DNA from: Flavobacterium galactosidilyticum
GTDB lineage: Bacteria; Bacteroidota; Bacteroidia; Flavobacteriales; Flavobacteriaceae
Length of the DNA: 64,000 nucleotides
Assembly (NCBI RefSeq): GCF_020911945.1
Contig: NZ_CP087135.1
Coordinates: forward strand, 1,550,001-1,614,000
Reading direction: 5' to 3'
Shown here piece by piece: positions 35,190 through 44,350 of the stretch. A program made the translations under genes and the position numbers. The notes under the pieces were generated by a model that was not told the DNA's origin, made no database searches, and saw nothing but the letters and a program-made list of their open reading frames with translations. The first letter of the stretch is position 1. Every line of letters starts with the position of its first letter.

Positions 35190-35996
35190 TTACCAGCCTC
35201 CGCTAGATCCGCCACCAGAGAAACCTCCGCCGCCAAATCCTCCACCGAAGCCACCTCCGCCAAATCCACCGCCAGAGGAACTTCCACCGAAACCACCTCC
35301 GCCACTTCGACCAAGGTTGCTCAAAATGATCACATCCAATAAGCTTGGACCGCCACCACCACTATTTCCAGAATTACCACCACCGCCTTTATTTCTTGAT
35401 AGTAACACCAATATAACGACGATAATAATTATGAACGGAAGAACTGGAAAATCATTTTTTTGTTTTGCTTTTTTTCGTTCACCTTTATATTTCCCTTTAA
35501 AGACATCAATTAGTGCATCGGTTCCTTTGTCTAGTCCTTTGTAAAAACTCCCAGCCTTAAACTCAGGGATGATAATATTTCTTATAATTTCACCACCAAG
35601 ACCTGCTGTAAGTCGATCTTCTAATCCGTAGCCTGGATTTATCGCTATTTTTTTTTCGGCTTTAGCCAATAATACAATAACTCCATTGTCATCTTTCTCA
35701 GTTCCGCCAATTCCCCAAGTTTGCCCCCATCTGGTTGCAACTTGACTCACGTCGTCTCCTTTTAGACTTTCAATTGTTATTACGACAATTTGAGTGGTAG
35801 TCGAATCTGAATATTTGATTAGTTTTTCCTCTAATTGCGCCTTCTCTGTTGCACTTAGCACATTAGCGTAATCGTAAACCGAAGTCTGTAAGCTAGGTTT
35901 TTCGGGAATTGTAAATTGTGCAAAGCTAATCTGTGTAAGTAATAAACAAACAAATAACTTTAAGAAGATTAAGGCATTCTTTTTATGTAGTAACAT
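35190..35996 (-). CDS. TPM domain protein, exported, with Gly-rich tail
   Basis: 268 residues. Signal peptide (LFVCLLLTQISFAQ), TPM domain about residues 30-160 (LQTSVYDYANVLSATEKAQLEEKL, WGIGGTEKDDNGVIVLLAKAEKKIAINPGYGLE), one membrane helix (about 188-205) and a C-terminal tail of about 60 residues made mostly of Gly, Ser and Phe. TPM domains are linked to phosphatase-like or chaperone functions (TLP18.3/Psb32, YgcG); Gly-rich tails are usual in bacterial members. It shares the operon with the next TPM gene (no gap) and lemA. Confidence 0.88.
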   Translation of the reverse strand: MLLHKKNALIFLKLFVCLLLTQISFAQFTIPEKPSLQTSVYDYANVLSATEKAQLEEKLIKYSDSTTTQIVVITIESLKGDDVSQVATRWGQTWGIGGTEKDDNGVIVLLAKAEKKIAINPGYGLEDRLTAGLGGEIIRNIIIPEFKAGSFYKGLDKGTDALIDVFKGKYKGERKKAKQKNDFPVLPFIIIIVVILVLLSRNKGGGGNSGNSGGGGPSLLDVIILSNLGRSGGGGFGGSSSGGGFGGGGFGGGFGGGGFSGGGSSGGW

Positions 35997-36434
35997 TTAT
36001 CCTTTTGATATTTCGTTAGATAATTCATTCGTATCGCCCTCTAAATAAGGGAAGTACTTTTTTAATTGCTCTCCCGCTTTAGTGATTCCATCAATAAGTC
36101 CTTGTTTGAAATTACCATTTTTAAAATGTGAAACAATAACGTCTCTTGTAGAGTTCCAGAATTCATAAGTAACAAGATCATTGATGCCTTTGTCTCCACA
36201 AATTACAAAATTGCGATCTTTCACTGCGACATAGATCAAAACCCCATTTTGAAGTTCAGTTTCGTCCATTTTTAGTTCATGAAAAACTTCCAATGCGCGA
36301 TCATAAGGATCAAGAGATGTTGTTTTTTCTAAATGAACTCTTATCTCGCCAGAAGTATTTTTTTCAGCCATACAAATGGCTGCGACGATTTGCTGTTCTT
36401 CTTCTTTGGTTAAAAAATCTTCTACTTTTGACAT
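35997..36434 (-). CDS. TPM domain protein, cytosolic form
   Basis: 145 residues, no signal peptide or membrane helix. TPM motifs: GEIRVHLEKTTSLDPYDRALEVF, LQNGVLIYVAVKDRNFVICGDKGI. It abuts the exported TPM gene with no spacer, so translation is coupled. Gene order LemA, TPM, TPM is a well-known arrangement. Confidence 0.85.
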   Translation of the reverse strand: MSKVEDFLTKEEEQQIVAAICMAEKNTSGEIRVHLEKTTSLDPYDRALEVFHELKMDETELQNGVLIYVAVKDRNFVICGDKGINDLVTYEFWNSTRDVIVSHFKNGNFKQGLIDGITKAGEQLKKYFPYLEGDTNELSNEISKG

Positions 36435-36526
36435 GGGAAAAATTTATGAATGAAGACTAACGATTTTTGATTTCAAAAATAATAGGTGAAATCAAAAATC
36501 GTTAATCAAAAATCTGAAATAGTTAT

Positions 36527-37114
36527 TTAGAATTTTACTTCAACTGGCTTATCAGCACCTTCAACAGCATTGAAATAAGCTTTTTCTTTAAATCCAAACA
36601 TGCCTGCAAATAAGGTGTTTGGGAAAGTTTTAATATGAGTGTTGTAAGGTTTAACAGCTTCGTTAAAACGTGTTCTTGCTGTCAAAATTTGATTTTCTGT
36701 GCTTGCTAACTCGTCTTGTAATTTCAAGAAATTAGCATTGGCTTTCAAATCAGGATATTGCTCAACAGTTACTAATAAACGAGACAGTGAACTGCTTACG
36801 CCGCTTTGCGCTTTGTTGAATTCTGCTAATTGTTCTGGTGTAATATTAGCCGGGTCAACTGTTACTTGTGTCGCTTTGGCACGTGCTTCAATTACAGCAG
36901 TCAAAGTTCCTTTTTCAAATTCAGCAGCACCTTTTACGGTATTTACTAAATTCCCAATAAGGTCATTTCTTCTCTGGTAAGCCGTTTGCACGTCACCCCA
37001 AGATTGTTCTACGGTTTGATTTAATGTTACTGCTGTATTGTTAATTCCCTTAACAAAGCTGTAAATTCCAAAAATTACTACTGCTCCAATAATCCAAGGC
37101 AAAAATCTTTTCAT
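36527..37114 (-). CDS. LemA family protein
   Basis: 195 residues. One N-terminal helix (FLPWIIGAVVIFGIYSFV) anchors a helical domain with the LemA pattern: AVTLNQTVEQSWGDVQTAYQRRNDLIGNLV, EARAKATQV, RLLVTVEQYPDLKANANFLKLQDELASTENQI, ARTRFNEAVKPYN. Known only as a membrane-anchored helical bundle associated with TPM proteins; exact function not established. Upstream of both TPM genes. Confidence 0.93.
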   Translation of the reverse strand: MKRFLPWIIGAVVIFGIYSFVKGINNTAVTLNQTVEQSWGDVQTAYQRRNDLIGNLVNTVKGAAEFEKGTLTAVIEARAKATQVTVDPANITPEQLAEFNKAQSGVSSSLSRLLVTVEQYPDLKANANFLKLQDELASTENQILTARTRFNEAVKPYNTHIKTFPNTLFAGMFGFKEKAYFNAVEGADKPVEVKF

Positions 37115-37160
37115 GTTTATTTAATTTAGTGTTTATTATTTATTTTTATTTAATGTAATT

Positions 37161-37493
37161 CTAAAGTTCGTTTTTAATATTTGTTAACTGCGTTTTTATA
37201 GTTTCTAACTTTCTAATAATATCAAATTTATCTAAAGTTTTCTTTTGGCCTTCTTTCAAATGTGTTTTTGCGCCTTCCAGCGTAAAACCTCTTTCTTTTA
37301 CAAGATGATAAATCAATTGTAAATTTGTAATATCCTCAGGAGTAAACATTCTGTTACCCTTCGCGTTCTTTTTTGGTTTTAAAATATCAAATTCATTGTC
37401 CCAAAAACGAATCAGCGAAGCATTTACATTAAATGCTTTTGCTACCTCACCTATACTATAATATCTTTTATCTTTTGAAAGTTCGATATGCAT
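37161..37493 (-). CDS. MerR-family transcriptional regulator
   Basis: 110 residues. Winged HTH at the N-terminus (YYSIGEVAKAFNVNASLIRFWDNEF), then KKNAKGNRMFTPEDITNLQLIYHLVKERGFTLEGA and a coiled-coil tail. It has no effector-binding domain, so any regulation would be through dimerisation or partner binding. It is 47 bp upstream of lemA on the same strand and could control that operon; this is inference. Confidence 0.88.
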   Translation of the reverse strand: MHIELSKDKRYYSIGEVAKAFNVNASLIRFWDNEFDILKPKKNAKGNRMFTPEDITNLQLIYHLVKERGFTLEGAKTHLKEGQKKTLDKFDIIRKLETIKTQLTNIKNEL

Positions 37494-37540
37494 GTTTGTT
37501 GTACTTTATAATTTTTCTGCTCTTTAATTATCCTAAAACA

Positions 37541-38518
37541 TTAATCGAGCGATTGATTTTCTTGATTTGCGAGATGCGCGATAGCGACATACTCCACAGC
37601 TGATATATTTCCGTAATAAAAATTAAGCGGATTGACTACTTTTCCATTTTTATGAACCTCATAATGTAAATGAGGAGCTTCAGACCGACCAGTACTACCT
37701 ACATATCCTATGATGTCACCACGATTTACTTTCTGTCCAGCTTTAGCATTGTACTTGCTTAAATGGGCATACAATGTTTCGTATCCAAACCCATGCCGAA
37801 TAACAATATGATTTCCATATCCAGAAGCATTATTGTCTGCTCTTTCAATGATTCCATCACCTGTTGCATAAACGGGAGTTCCAGTCTTTGCTGAGAAATC
37901 CATTCCTTCATGCATTTTTTTTACTTTAGTAAAAGGATCCGTTCGATATCCAAAACCGGATGCTAAATTTTTTAAATTCTCATTTCGTACCGGCTGAATG
38001 GCAGGAATGGCTGATAAAAAATCACTTTTTGCTTCAGCTAATTTCAAAATGTCATCTAATGATTTCGACTGAATCTCTAATTCTTTGTTTAGCACATCAA
38101 TTCTTTTTGTGGTGCTCATCACCAACTGCGAATTATTATATCCTTCTAACTTTTTGTATCTATTTACGCCAGGTAAACCAATGTTTCTTATCGAATCTGG
38201 TATAGATTTTTTATTAAAATAAGCGCGATACACATTATTATCTCGCTCTTCAATCGCGTCAACAACGCTGTTTGCCTGATCTAATTTCTTGTTCAAAATA
38301 GCATAATTCAACTTCAAATTTTCAATTTCTCGTGCTTGAAGCCTATCTTTTGGCGTTTCAAAATAAGGAGTGTTCAATAAAATGATAAAGCTTAAAAAAC
38401 CAAACAATGCCGAAGCTACTAAAAATAGCACCGCAACACCGAATTTTTTTCTTTTTCGTGTTTTTATTTTTCTATAGGCTAGATTTTCAGAATCGTAATA
38501 ATATTTTACTTTCGACAT
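37541..38518 (-). CDS. M23 (LytM) family metallopeptidase, membrane-anchored
   Basis: 325 residues. Basic cytosolic N-terminus, one membrane helix (about 27-48, FGVAVLFLVASALFGFLSFI), a coiled coil (about 60-170), and a C-terminal LytM domain. Zinc ligands: MHEGMDFSAKTGTPVYA (HxxxD) and APHLHYEVHKNG (HxH), with the VNRGDIIGYVGSTGRS loop. All ligands are present, so it is likely an active DD-endopeptidase of peptidoglycan. Divergent from alaS. Confidence 0.9.
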   Translation of the reverse strand: MSKVKYYYDSENLAYRKIKTRKRKKFGVAVLFLVASALFGFLSFIILLNTPYFETPKDRLQAREIENLKLNYAILNKKLDQANSVVDAIEERDNNVYRAYFNKKSIPDSIRNIGLPGVNRYKKLEGYNNSQLVMSTTKRIDVLNKELEIQSKSLDDILKLAEAKSDFLSAIPAIQPVRNENLKNLASGFGYRTDPFTKVKKMHEGMDFSAKTGTPVYATGDGIIERADNNASGYGNHIVIRHGFGYETLYAHLSKYNAKAGQKVNRGDIIGYVGSTGRSEAPHLHYEVHKNGKVVNPLNFYYGNISAVEYVAIAHLANQENQSLD

Positions 38519-38624
38519 ATTTTAAAATACCCTATTTTTGCACACTGTAAAAAGGTTAGACGAACAAATTTAATAAATGTTTCATTTGTAATGTCCTTTT
38601 TTCAATAATAAAAAAAGTAATGTG

Positions 38625-38765
38625 CCTAATCCAGCTATCCGTTGCAAGTTCGCTGTTTAAAATATTTTTTTTCTAATGAGCCAGCAGGAGCTTCCTCCAG
38701 TCGCTCTGCAATCTCAAGGAAAAATAAATTTTAAATCAGCAAAGCTTTCCACTTCTATCTGGGGC
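38625..38765 (+). repeat. dispersed variable-arm palindromic repeat, copy 3
   Basis: Begins CCTAATCCAGCTATCC; core GGAGCTTCCTCCAGTCGCT (38687-38705); ends CACTTCTATCTGGGGC. Arm TTTAAAATATTTTTTTTCTAATGAG (38657-) pairs with CTCAAGGAAAAATAAATTTTAAA downstream, imperfectly. Lies between divergent M23 and alaS genes. Confidence 0.65.
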
Positions 38766-38853
38766 AAAACAAATTAGATAATTAGATAATTACGAAATTT
38801 CCGAATTTTCACATTTTCTAATTATCATATTGACTAATTTTCTAACTAAAAAT

Positions 38854-41490
38854 ATGAAATCACAAGACGTACGTAAACAATTTCTGGATTTTTTCGCATC
38901 ACAAGGACATTTAATTGTTCCTTCAGCACCCATCGTTCTTAAAGATGATCCAACGCTGATGTTCAACAACTCAGGAATGGCACAATTTAAAGAATATTTT
39001 TTGGGGAACGCCACGCCAAAAAGTAATAGAATTGCCGATACTCAAAAATGTCTTCGTGTTTCAGGAAAACACAATGACTTAGAAGATGTAGGTTTTGATA
39101 CCTATCATCATACGATGTTTGAAATGCTAGGGAACTGGTCTTTTGGAGATTATTTCAAAAAAGAGGCAATTAACTGGGCTTGGCAACTTTTGACAGAAGT
39201 GTATAAAATACCAAAAGAAAACCTATATGTTTCTGTTTTTGAAGGAAGCGAAGAAGAAAATGTGCCTTTTGATCAAGAAGCTTGGGATATTTGGAAAGAA
39301 TTAATTTCTGAAGACCGAATCATTCTTGGAAATAAAAAAGATAATTTCTGGGAAATGGGTGATCAAGGTCCTTGTGGTCCTTGTTCAGAAATTCATGTTG
39401 ATTTACGTACTGCTGAAGAAAAAGCACTAGTTTCAGGAAAAAGTTTAGTCAATAATGACCATCCACAAGTGGTGGAAATTTGGAACAACGTATTTATGGA
39501 ATTCAACCGTAAAGCCGATGGTTCTTTAGAAAAATTACCTGCCAAACATGTTGATACCGGAATGGGATTTGAGCGTTTGTGTATGGCATTGCAAGGAGTG
39601 ACTTCTAATTACGATACTGATGTTTTTACACCTCTTATTGAGAAAGTAAGTCAAATTACAGGAGCAAAATACACTTCAAATGAAGTTGTTAATGTGTCAG
39701 AATCTCAGAATAAAACAAATATTGCCATTCGTGTAATTGTAGATCACGTACGTGCAGTTGCATTTGCAATTGCTGACGGACAATTACCCTCTAATACTGG
39801 TGCTGGATATGTAATCAGAAGAATATTGCGTCGTGCTATTCGTTACGGATTTACATTTTTAGATACAAAAGAGCCTTTTATAAATCAATTAGTTGCTGTT
39901 TTAGCAAATCAAATGGGAGAATTTTTTCCGGAAATCAAATTGCAAGAAACTTTTGTTACTAATGTGATTCGTGAGGAGGAAGCTTCATTCTTGAGAACAT
40001 TAGATCAAGGGTTACAATTATTAGATAATGTAGTTTCTAAAACGACAGGAACTGAGGTTTCAGGAGCTAAAGCATTTGAATTGTATGATACTTTTGGTTT
40101 TCCAAAAGATTTAACAGCTTTAATTTTGAAAGAAAAAGTAATGTCTTTCAATGAAGGTGAATTTGATGCTTCAATGCAAGCTCAAAAAGCACGTTCTCGT
40201 GCTGCATCAGAAGTTTCAACCGAAGATTGGTCTGTTTTAATTCCCGGAAATGTAGAAACATTCGTTGGCTATGATCAAATCGAAAACGAAATAAAAATTA
40301 CTAGAATTCGTAAAGTTGATAGTAAAAAAGATGGTGTTTTATATCAAATAGTTTTAGATAATACGCCATTTTATCCAGAAGGTGGAGGGCAAGTAGGTGA
40401 CAAAGGAACATTAGTTTCGGCAAATGAAACTATTGAAATCATTGATACTAAAAAAGAAAATAACTTAATCCTACATTTTACAAAACAACTTCCAGAGAAT
40501 ATTGAAGCTAGTTTTGTGGCTAAAGTAAACACAGAATTAAGGACTTTAACTTCTAGAAATCACTCGGCTACACACTTAATGCACCAAGCTTTAAGAAGTA
40601 TTCTAGGAACGCATGTGGAACAAAAAGGTTCTTTGGTAAATCCAAACTATTTGCGTTTTGACTTTTCGCATTTTGCTAAAATGACTGATACAGAATTGCA
40701 ACAAGTGGAAGATTTTGTTAATGCTAGAATCCAAGAGCAATTGCCATTAATTGAAAGAAGAAATATTCCTTTTGCACAAGCAGTAGAAGAAGGAGCAATG
40801 GCTTTATTTGGTGAGAAATATGGCGATCATGTTCGTGCAATTAAATTTGGCGAAAGCATGGAATTGTGCGGTGGAATTCACGTAAAAAATACTGCTGAAA
40901 TATGGCATTTCAAATTGGTTTCTGAAGGAGCAGTTGCCGCAGGAATTCGCCGTATTGAAGCAATTACAAGTGATGCAGTAAAAGCATTTTATGCTACGCA
41001 AGAAAACACATTGAATGAAGTGAAAGTAGCTTTGAAAAATCCACAAGATATTTTGAAAGCGGTTCATTCGATGCAAGAAGAAAATAATAAACTAGCGAAG
41101 CAAATTGAAGCCTTGATGAAAGACAAGGTTAAAGCAATGAAAGAAAACCTAGTTGCTGAAATTCAAGAAATCAATGGTGTTCAGTTCCTAGCTAAAATAG
41201 TAGATTTGAATCCAGAAGGCGCAAAGGATTTGGCTTATGAATTAGGAAACTTAGGTAATAATCTATTCCTAGTTTTAGCTACAGCTGATGACGAGAAACC
41301 AATGCTTACTTGTTATATTTCTAAAGAATTAGTTGTACAAAAAAGTCTAAATGCAGGCCAAGTGGTTCGAGAATTGGGTAAATTTATCCAAGGCGGCGGT
41401 GGCGGTCAGCCTTTCTTTGCAACAGCAGGAGGAAAGAATGTAAACGGTATTCCAGAAGCGCTAGAAAAAGCAATTGATTTTGTGAAATAA
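38854..41490 (+). CDS. alaS: alanyl-tRNA synthetase
   Basis: 878 residues from ATG 38854; a TTG at 38830 is in frame but [19 protein letters not shown] is the family's usual start. Class II motifs: [20 protein letters not shown], then [36 protein letters not shown]. Editing-domain zinc motif [12 protein letters not shown] and later [12 protein letters not shown]-terminal oligomerisation and DHHA1 region ending [13 protein letters not shown]. Attaches Ala to tRNA-Ala. Confidence 0.97.
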   Translation: MKSQDVRKQFLDFFASQGHLIVPSAPIVLKDDPTLMFNNSGMAQFKEYFLGNATPKSNRIADTQKCLRVSGKHNDLEDVGFDTYHHTMFEMLGNWSFGDYFKKEAINWAWQLLTEVYKIPKENLYVSVFEGSEEENVPFDQEAWDIWKELISEDRIILGNKKDNFWEMGDQGPCGPCSEIHVDLRTAEEKALVSGKSLVNNDHPQVVEIWNNVFMEFNRKADGSLEKLPAKHVDTGMGFERLCMALQGVTSNYDTDVFTPLIEKVSQITGAKYTSNEVVNVSESQNKTNIAIRVIVDHVRAVAFAIADGQLPSNTGAGYVIRRILRRAIRYGFTFLDTKEPFINQLVAVLANQMGEFFPEIKLQETFVTNVIREEEASFLRTLDQGLQLLDNVVSKTTGTEVSGAKAFELYDTFGFPKDLTALILKEKVMSFNEGEFDASMQAQKARSRAASEVSTEDWSVLIPGNVETFVGYDQIENEIKITRIRKVDSKKDGVLYQIVLDNTPFYPEGGGQVGDKGTLVSANETIEIIDTKKENNLILHFTKQLPENIEASFVAKVNTELRTLTSRNHSATHLMHQALRSILGTHVEQKGSLVNPNYLRFDFSHFAKMTDTELQQVEDFVNARIQEQLPLIERRNIPFAQAVEEGAMALFGEKYGDHVRAIKFGESMELCGGIHVKNTAEIWHFKLVSEGAVAAGIRRIEAITSDAVKAFYATQENTLNEVKVALKNPQDILKAVHSMQEENNKLAKQIEALMKDKVKAMKENLVAEIQEINGVQFLAKIVDLNPEGAKDLAYELGNLGNNLFLVLATADDEKPMLTCYISKELVVQKSLNAGQVVRELGKFIQGGGGGQPFFATAGGKNVNGIPEALEKAIDFVK

Positions 41491-41512
41491 ATTACACTTA
41501 TTTTTATAGTAA

Positions 41513-41544
41513 AAGCCCTTTTAGAACTTGATTTTAAAAGGGCT
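41513..41544 (+). terminator. terminator after alaS
   Basis: AAGCCCTTTT / AAAAGGGCTT stem with a 12-nt loop; the following T run is weak. Confidence 0.65.
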
Positions 41545-41729
41545 TCTCGTTGATGCCAATTTATTATGGTTTAAAAGTCAAAGTTCAAGATAAGTTTATA
41601 AAAGCGGTCGTTTATCCGAGATTAATGGAGTACAGCGATTAACATTGTAGTTGTCGTATAATTGATTCAATTTTGCGTTTTTTGTGCCGAAATGGACAAA
41701 TAAAACACCTCCAAATTTATTTAGTACCT

Positions 41730-42500
41730 ATGAGAAAAGAAAAATTTTTATATTCAATTTTGACAATGTGTTTGTTTGCTTTTTGCTCCTGTTCAACTGA
41801 TACTGCTTCTAATGTAAAATTGTTAAAAAAGACAATTTCGACTGCTTCAAATGGAACTTCAGTAACAACTGTATTTACTTATGTTGCTGATGAAATTGGA
41901 AGTATTGATGATGCAAATACTCATGTTGATTTTACATATTCCGATGGTTTGATAGTAAAAAAAGTTACTACTGATAAAGAGAGTTCATTAGTTGAAACTG
42001 TTGAATACACTTATAATGCGGGTGAACTAATACGTGCTGAGTCGCTAAATAAGTATAAAATAAATTATATATATAATTCAGATAATACGATTTCATATCA
42101 AAAAACGAAAATTGTATCGGAAGATCAAGAAGTAAAGGAATTTCATGGAATTCTGTTTTTTGAGAATGAAAATCTCATCAAAGACGAACGTATTCTGGAT
42201 AATACAGCAACAGGAACTGTTTCGAAATACAGTCTGAATTTCGATTACGATTCAAAAAAAAATCCTTTATTTAATATAGCTGGGTATAAGAAATTATTAG
42301 ATTGTAATCAGGCTATCTCAACAAACAATAGTTTGATAATCACAGAAAATACAAGTATTGATAAAGATGACCAAATAATTTCATCTGCTAAAATGTATAA
42401 AAATTCCTTTACTTACGATTCAGACGGTTATCCAAAAGAGCAAGTCTGTGAACCGACTATTTTTAATTCTGGATATGTCAAAATACAGTATTTCTATTAA
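41730..42500 (+). CDS. hypothetical lipoprotein
   Basis: 256 residues from ATG 41730, chosen because MRKEKFLYSILTMCLFAFCSC is a lipoprotein signal; a longer frame begins at 41673. The body is beta-rich with tandem strand repeats (VEYTYNAGELIRAES, YKINYIYNSDNTISYQKT), like the YD/RHS-type or DUF-type sugar-binding beta-sheet repeats. Function unknown. Ended by a terminator. Confidence 0.8.
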   Translation: MRKEKFLYSILTMCLFAFCSCSTDTASNVKLLKKTISTASNGTSVTTVFTYVADEIGSIDDANTHVDFTYSDGLIVKKVTTDKESSLVETVEYTYNAGELIRAESLNKYKINYIYNSDNTISYQKTKIVSEDQEVKEFHGILFFENENLIKDERILDNTATGTVSKYSLNFDYDSKKNPLFNIAGYKKLLDCNQAISTNNSLIITENTSIDKDDQIISSAKMYKNSFTYDSDGYPKEQVCEPTIFNSGYVKIQYFY

Positions 42501-42528
42501 CTAATTTATTACTATAAATTACTCAACC

Positions 42529-42566
42529 ATCCTCTTAATAGTTAAATATTGAGAGGATTTTTTATT
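42529..42566 (+). terminator. terminator after lipoprotein gene
   Basis: ATCCTCT.AATA / TATT.AGAGGAT stem with a GTTAAA loop and a six-T run. Confidence 0.85.
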
Positions 42567-42651
42567 TTATGATTTCATTACATAATCAAAAAAGTATTAA
42601 ACGTCTTTTAATTGATTAAAATTATTCAAATTTGCAGTAAACAATATTACC

Positions 42652-43608
42652 ATGCAGTTCAGAACCCAAATTCCTATTAATAAAAGTTATATTCCTATTG
42701 ATTACAATTCTATGATTGTTTCTCTTGGTTCTTGTTTTGCGGTTAATATGGCAGAGAAACTGGACTATTATAAATTTAAGAATCTATGTAACCCGTTTGG
42801 GATTTTATTTCATCCCTTAGCTATTGAGAAGCTTGTTGATTTTGCAGTTTCTGAAAAGCAATTTACGGAAAAGGATATCTTTTTTCATAATGAACTTTGG
42901 CATTGTTTTGATGTGCATTCGGATTTAAGCAATCCTGATAAAGAGGAATTATTAGTTTCATTAAATACGATCGTCCAATCCACTAAAGTAGTATTAAAGC
43001 AAGCTTCGCATATCCTAATTACTTATGGAACTGCTTGGGTCTATAGAAATATAGAAAGTGCAACTATTGTAGCTAATTGTCATAAAGTACCTCAAAAGCA
43101 ATTTGAAAAATCAATTTTATCACCGGATAATATTCAAAAATCTATTGAGAATACTATCCAATTAATTGAAAGTATAAACTCAAAGTGTACTATTATTTTT
43201 ACGATATCTCCAGTGCGCCATATCAAAGATGGTTTTTTCGAAAATCAATGGAGTAAAGCAAATTTAATTTCGGCAATTCATCAAGTTTTAATAGCTAAAC
43301 ACTTTATACTAAATACTACTTATTTTCCTAGCTACGAAATCATGATGGATGAACTACGTGATTATCGTTTTTATGGCGAAGATATGTTGCATCCCAATCA
43401 AGTAGCTATTGATTATATTTGGAAACGTTTCAAAGAAACTTCAGTTTGCGATATTGTTTTTGGAACAATGGATGAGGTAGAAAATATTCGGAAAGGTTTG
43501 TTTCATAGACCATTTAATCCAAAATCGGAAAGTCATTTGAAATTCCTTGCTAAATTGAATGAAAAAATAACTAAATTGGAGACGCAATATCCATTCATGA
43601 AATTTTAA
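42652..43608 (+). CDS. GSCFA domain protein (SGNH-hydrolase-like)
   Basis: 318 residues, cytosolic. The name motif is SLGSCFAVNMAEKLDYYKF near residue 25, with the GDS-type Ser replaced in context by GSCFA, followed by NPFGILFHP. Also LITYGTAWVYRN, FTISPVRHIKDGF, and DMLHPNQVAIDYIW, whose final His would complete an SGNH-like triad. Function of GSCFA proteins not established. Followed 2 bp later by the DUF4230 gene. Confidence 0.92.
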   Translation: MQFRTQIPINKSYIPIDYNSMIVSLGSCFAVNMAEKLDYYKFKNLCNPFGILFHPLAIEKLVDFAVSEKQFTEKDIFFHNELWHCFDVHSDLSNPDKEELLVSLNTIVQSTKVVLKQASHILITYGTAWVYRNIESATIVANCHKVPQKQFEKSILSPDNIQKSIENTIQLIESINSKCTIIFTISPVRHIKDGFFENQWSKANLISAIHQVLIAKHFILNTTYFPSYEIMMDELRDYRFYGEDMLHPNQVAIDYIWKRFKETSVCDIVFGTMDEVENIRKGLFHRPFNPKSESHLKFLAKLNEKITKLETQYPFMKF

Positions 43609-43610
43609 TT

Positions 43611-44231
43611 ATGTTAAAAAGATTTTTTATTTTTATTGGAGTTATAATCACAGTTGTCCTACTCTTTAAATATTGTGAATTCAAGAAATCAGATGATTCC
43701 ACAACTATTGATGGTGCTGGTTTAATACAACAGCAAATTCTAAATGTAGGAAAGCTAATTGTTACCGAAGGACATTTCTCAGAAGTGATTACGTATAAAA
43801 ACCAAGAGAAGTATTTGTTAAACATGCTTTCTTTTGAGAAAAAAGCATTAGTTGTTGTAAATGCTGATGTAACCGTTGCGTATGATTTGCATAAAATGAA
43901 ATACGATATCGATGAAAAAAACAAAACCATTACGATTGTTTTTATTCCGAAAGAAGAAATAAAAATTAATCCCGATATCAAATTTTATGATGTAGAGCAA
44001 AGTAAATTGAATCCGTTTACTGGTGATGATTACAATAAAATAAATAAGTCAGTTAAAGCTAATTTAGCTAAAAAAATAGAAAGTTCAACTTTGAAAACTA
44101 ATGCTCAAAATAGATTAATTAGCGAATTATCCAAACTGTTAATTACTACTAGCAATCTGGGTTGGACTTTGAAATACGAAGGCAAAGTGATTGAGAGCGA
44201 GAAAGAATTTGGACAACAAATCAAATTATAA
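43611..44231 (+). CDS. DUF4230 protein, membrane-anchored
   Basis: 206 residues. N-terminal helix (FFIFIGVIITVVLLFKY) then a soluble domain with DUF4230 features: KLIVTEGHFSEVITYKNQ, VNADVTVAYDLHKMKYDIDE, ITIVFIPKEEIKINPDIKFY. Only 2 bp behind the GSCFA gene, so co-translated. Function unknown. Confidence 0.85.
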   Translation: MLKRFFIFIGVIITVVLLFKYCEFKKSDDSTTIDGAGLIQQQILNVGKLIVTEGHFSEVITYKNQEKYLLNMLSFEKKALVVVNADVTVAYDLHKMKYDIDEKNKTITIVFIPKEEIKINPDIKFYDVEQSKLNPFTGDDYNKINKSVKANLAKKIESSTLKTNAQNRLISELSKLLITTSNLGWTLKYEGKVIESEKEFGQQIKL

Positions 44232-44241
44232 TTACGAAGAA

Positions 44242-44295
44242 AACCACAGATTGGCAAGTTCTAGATAATTCTAATAATTTGCGAATCTGCGGTTT
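44242..44295. repeat. inverted pair of the GxxExxY-type repeat without a gene
   Basis: Plus strand AACCACAGATTGGCAAGTT (44242-44260) faces, on the minus strand, AAACCGCAGATTCGCAAATT (44295-44276). Both resemble the arms at 2589 and 3034. The further string AATCTGTGAAAATC at 44324-44337 is of the same type. No nuclease gene lies between them. Confidence 0.5.
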
Positions 44296-44350
44296 ATTCT
44301 AAATAGAATTAATTTCTTTAAATTAATCTGTGAAAATCTTTGCTAGATTT

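Noticed and set aside
35176..35544. Plus-strand proline-rich frame
   Set aside because: It is the antisense of the Gly-rich tail codons of the TPM protein; no start context or domain.
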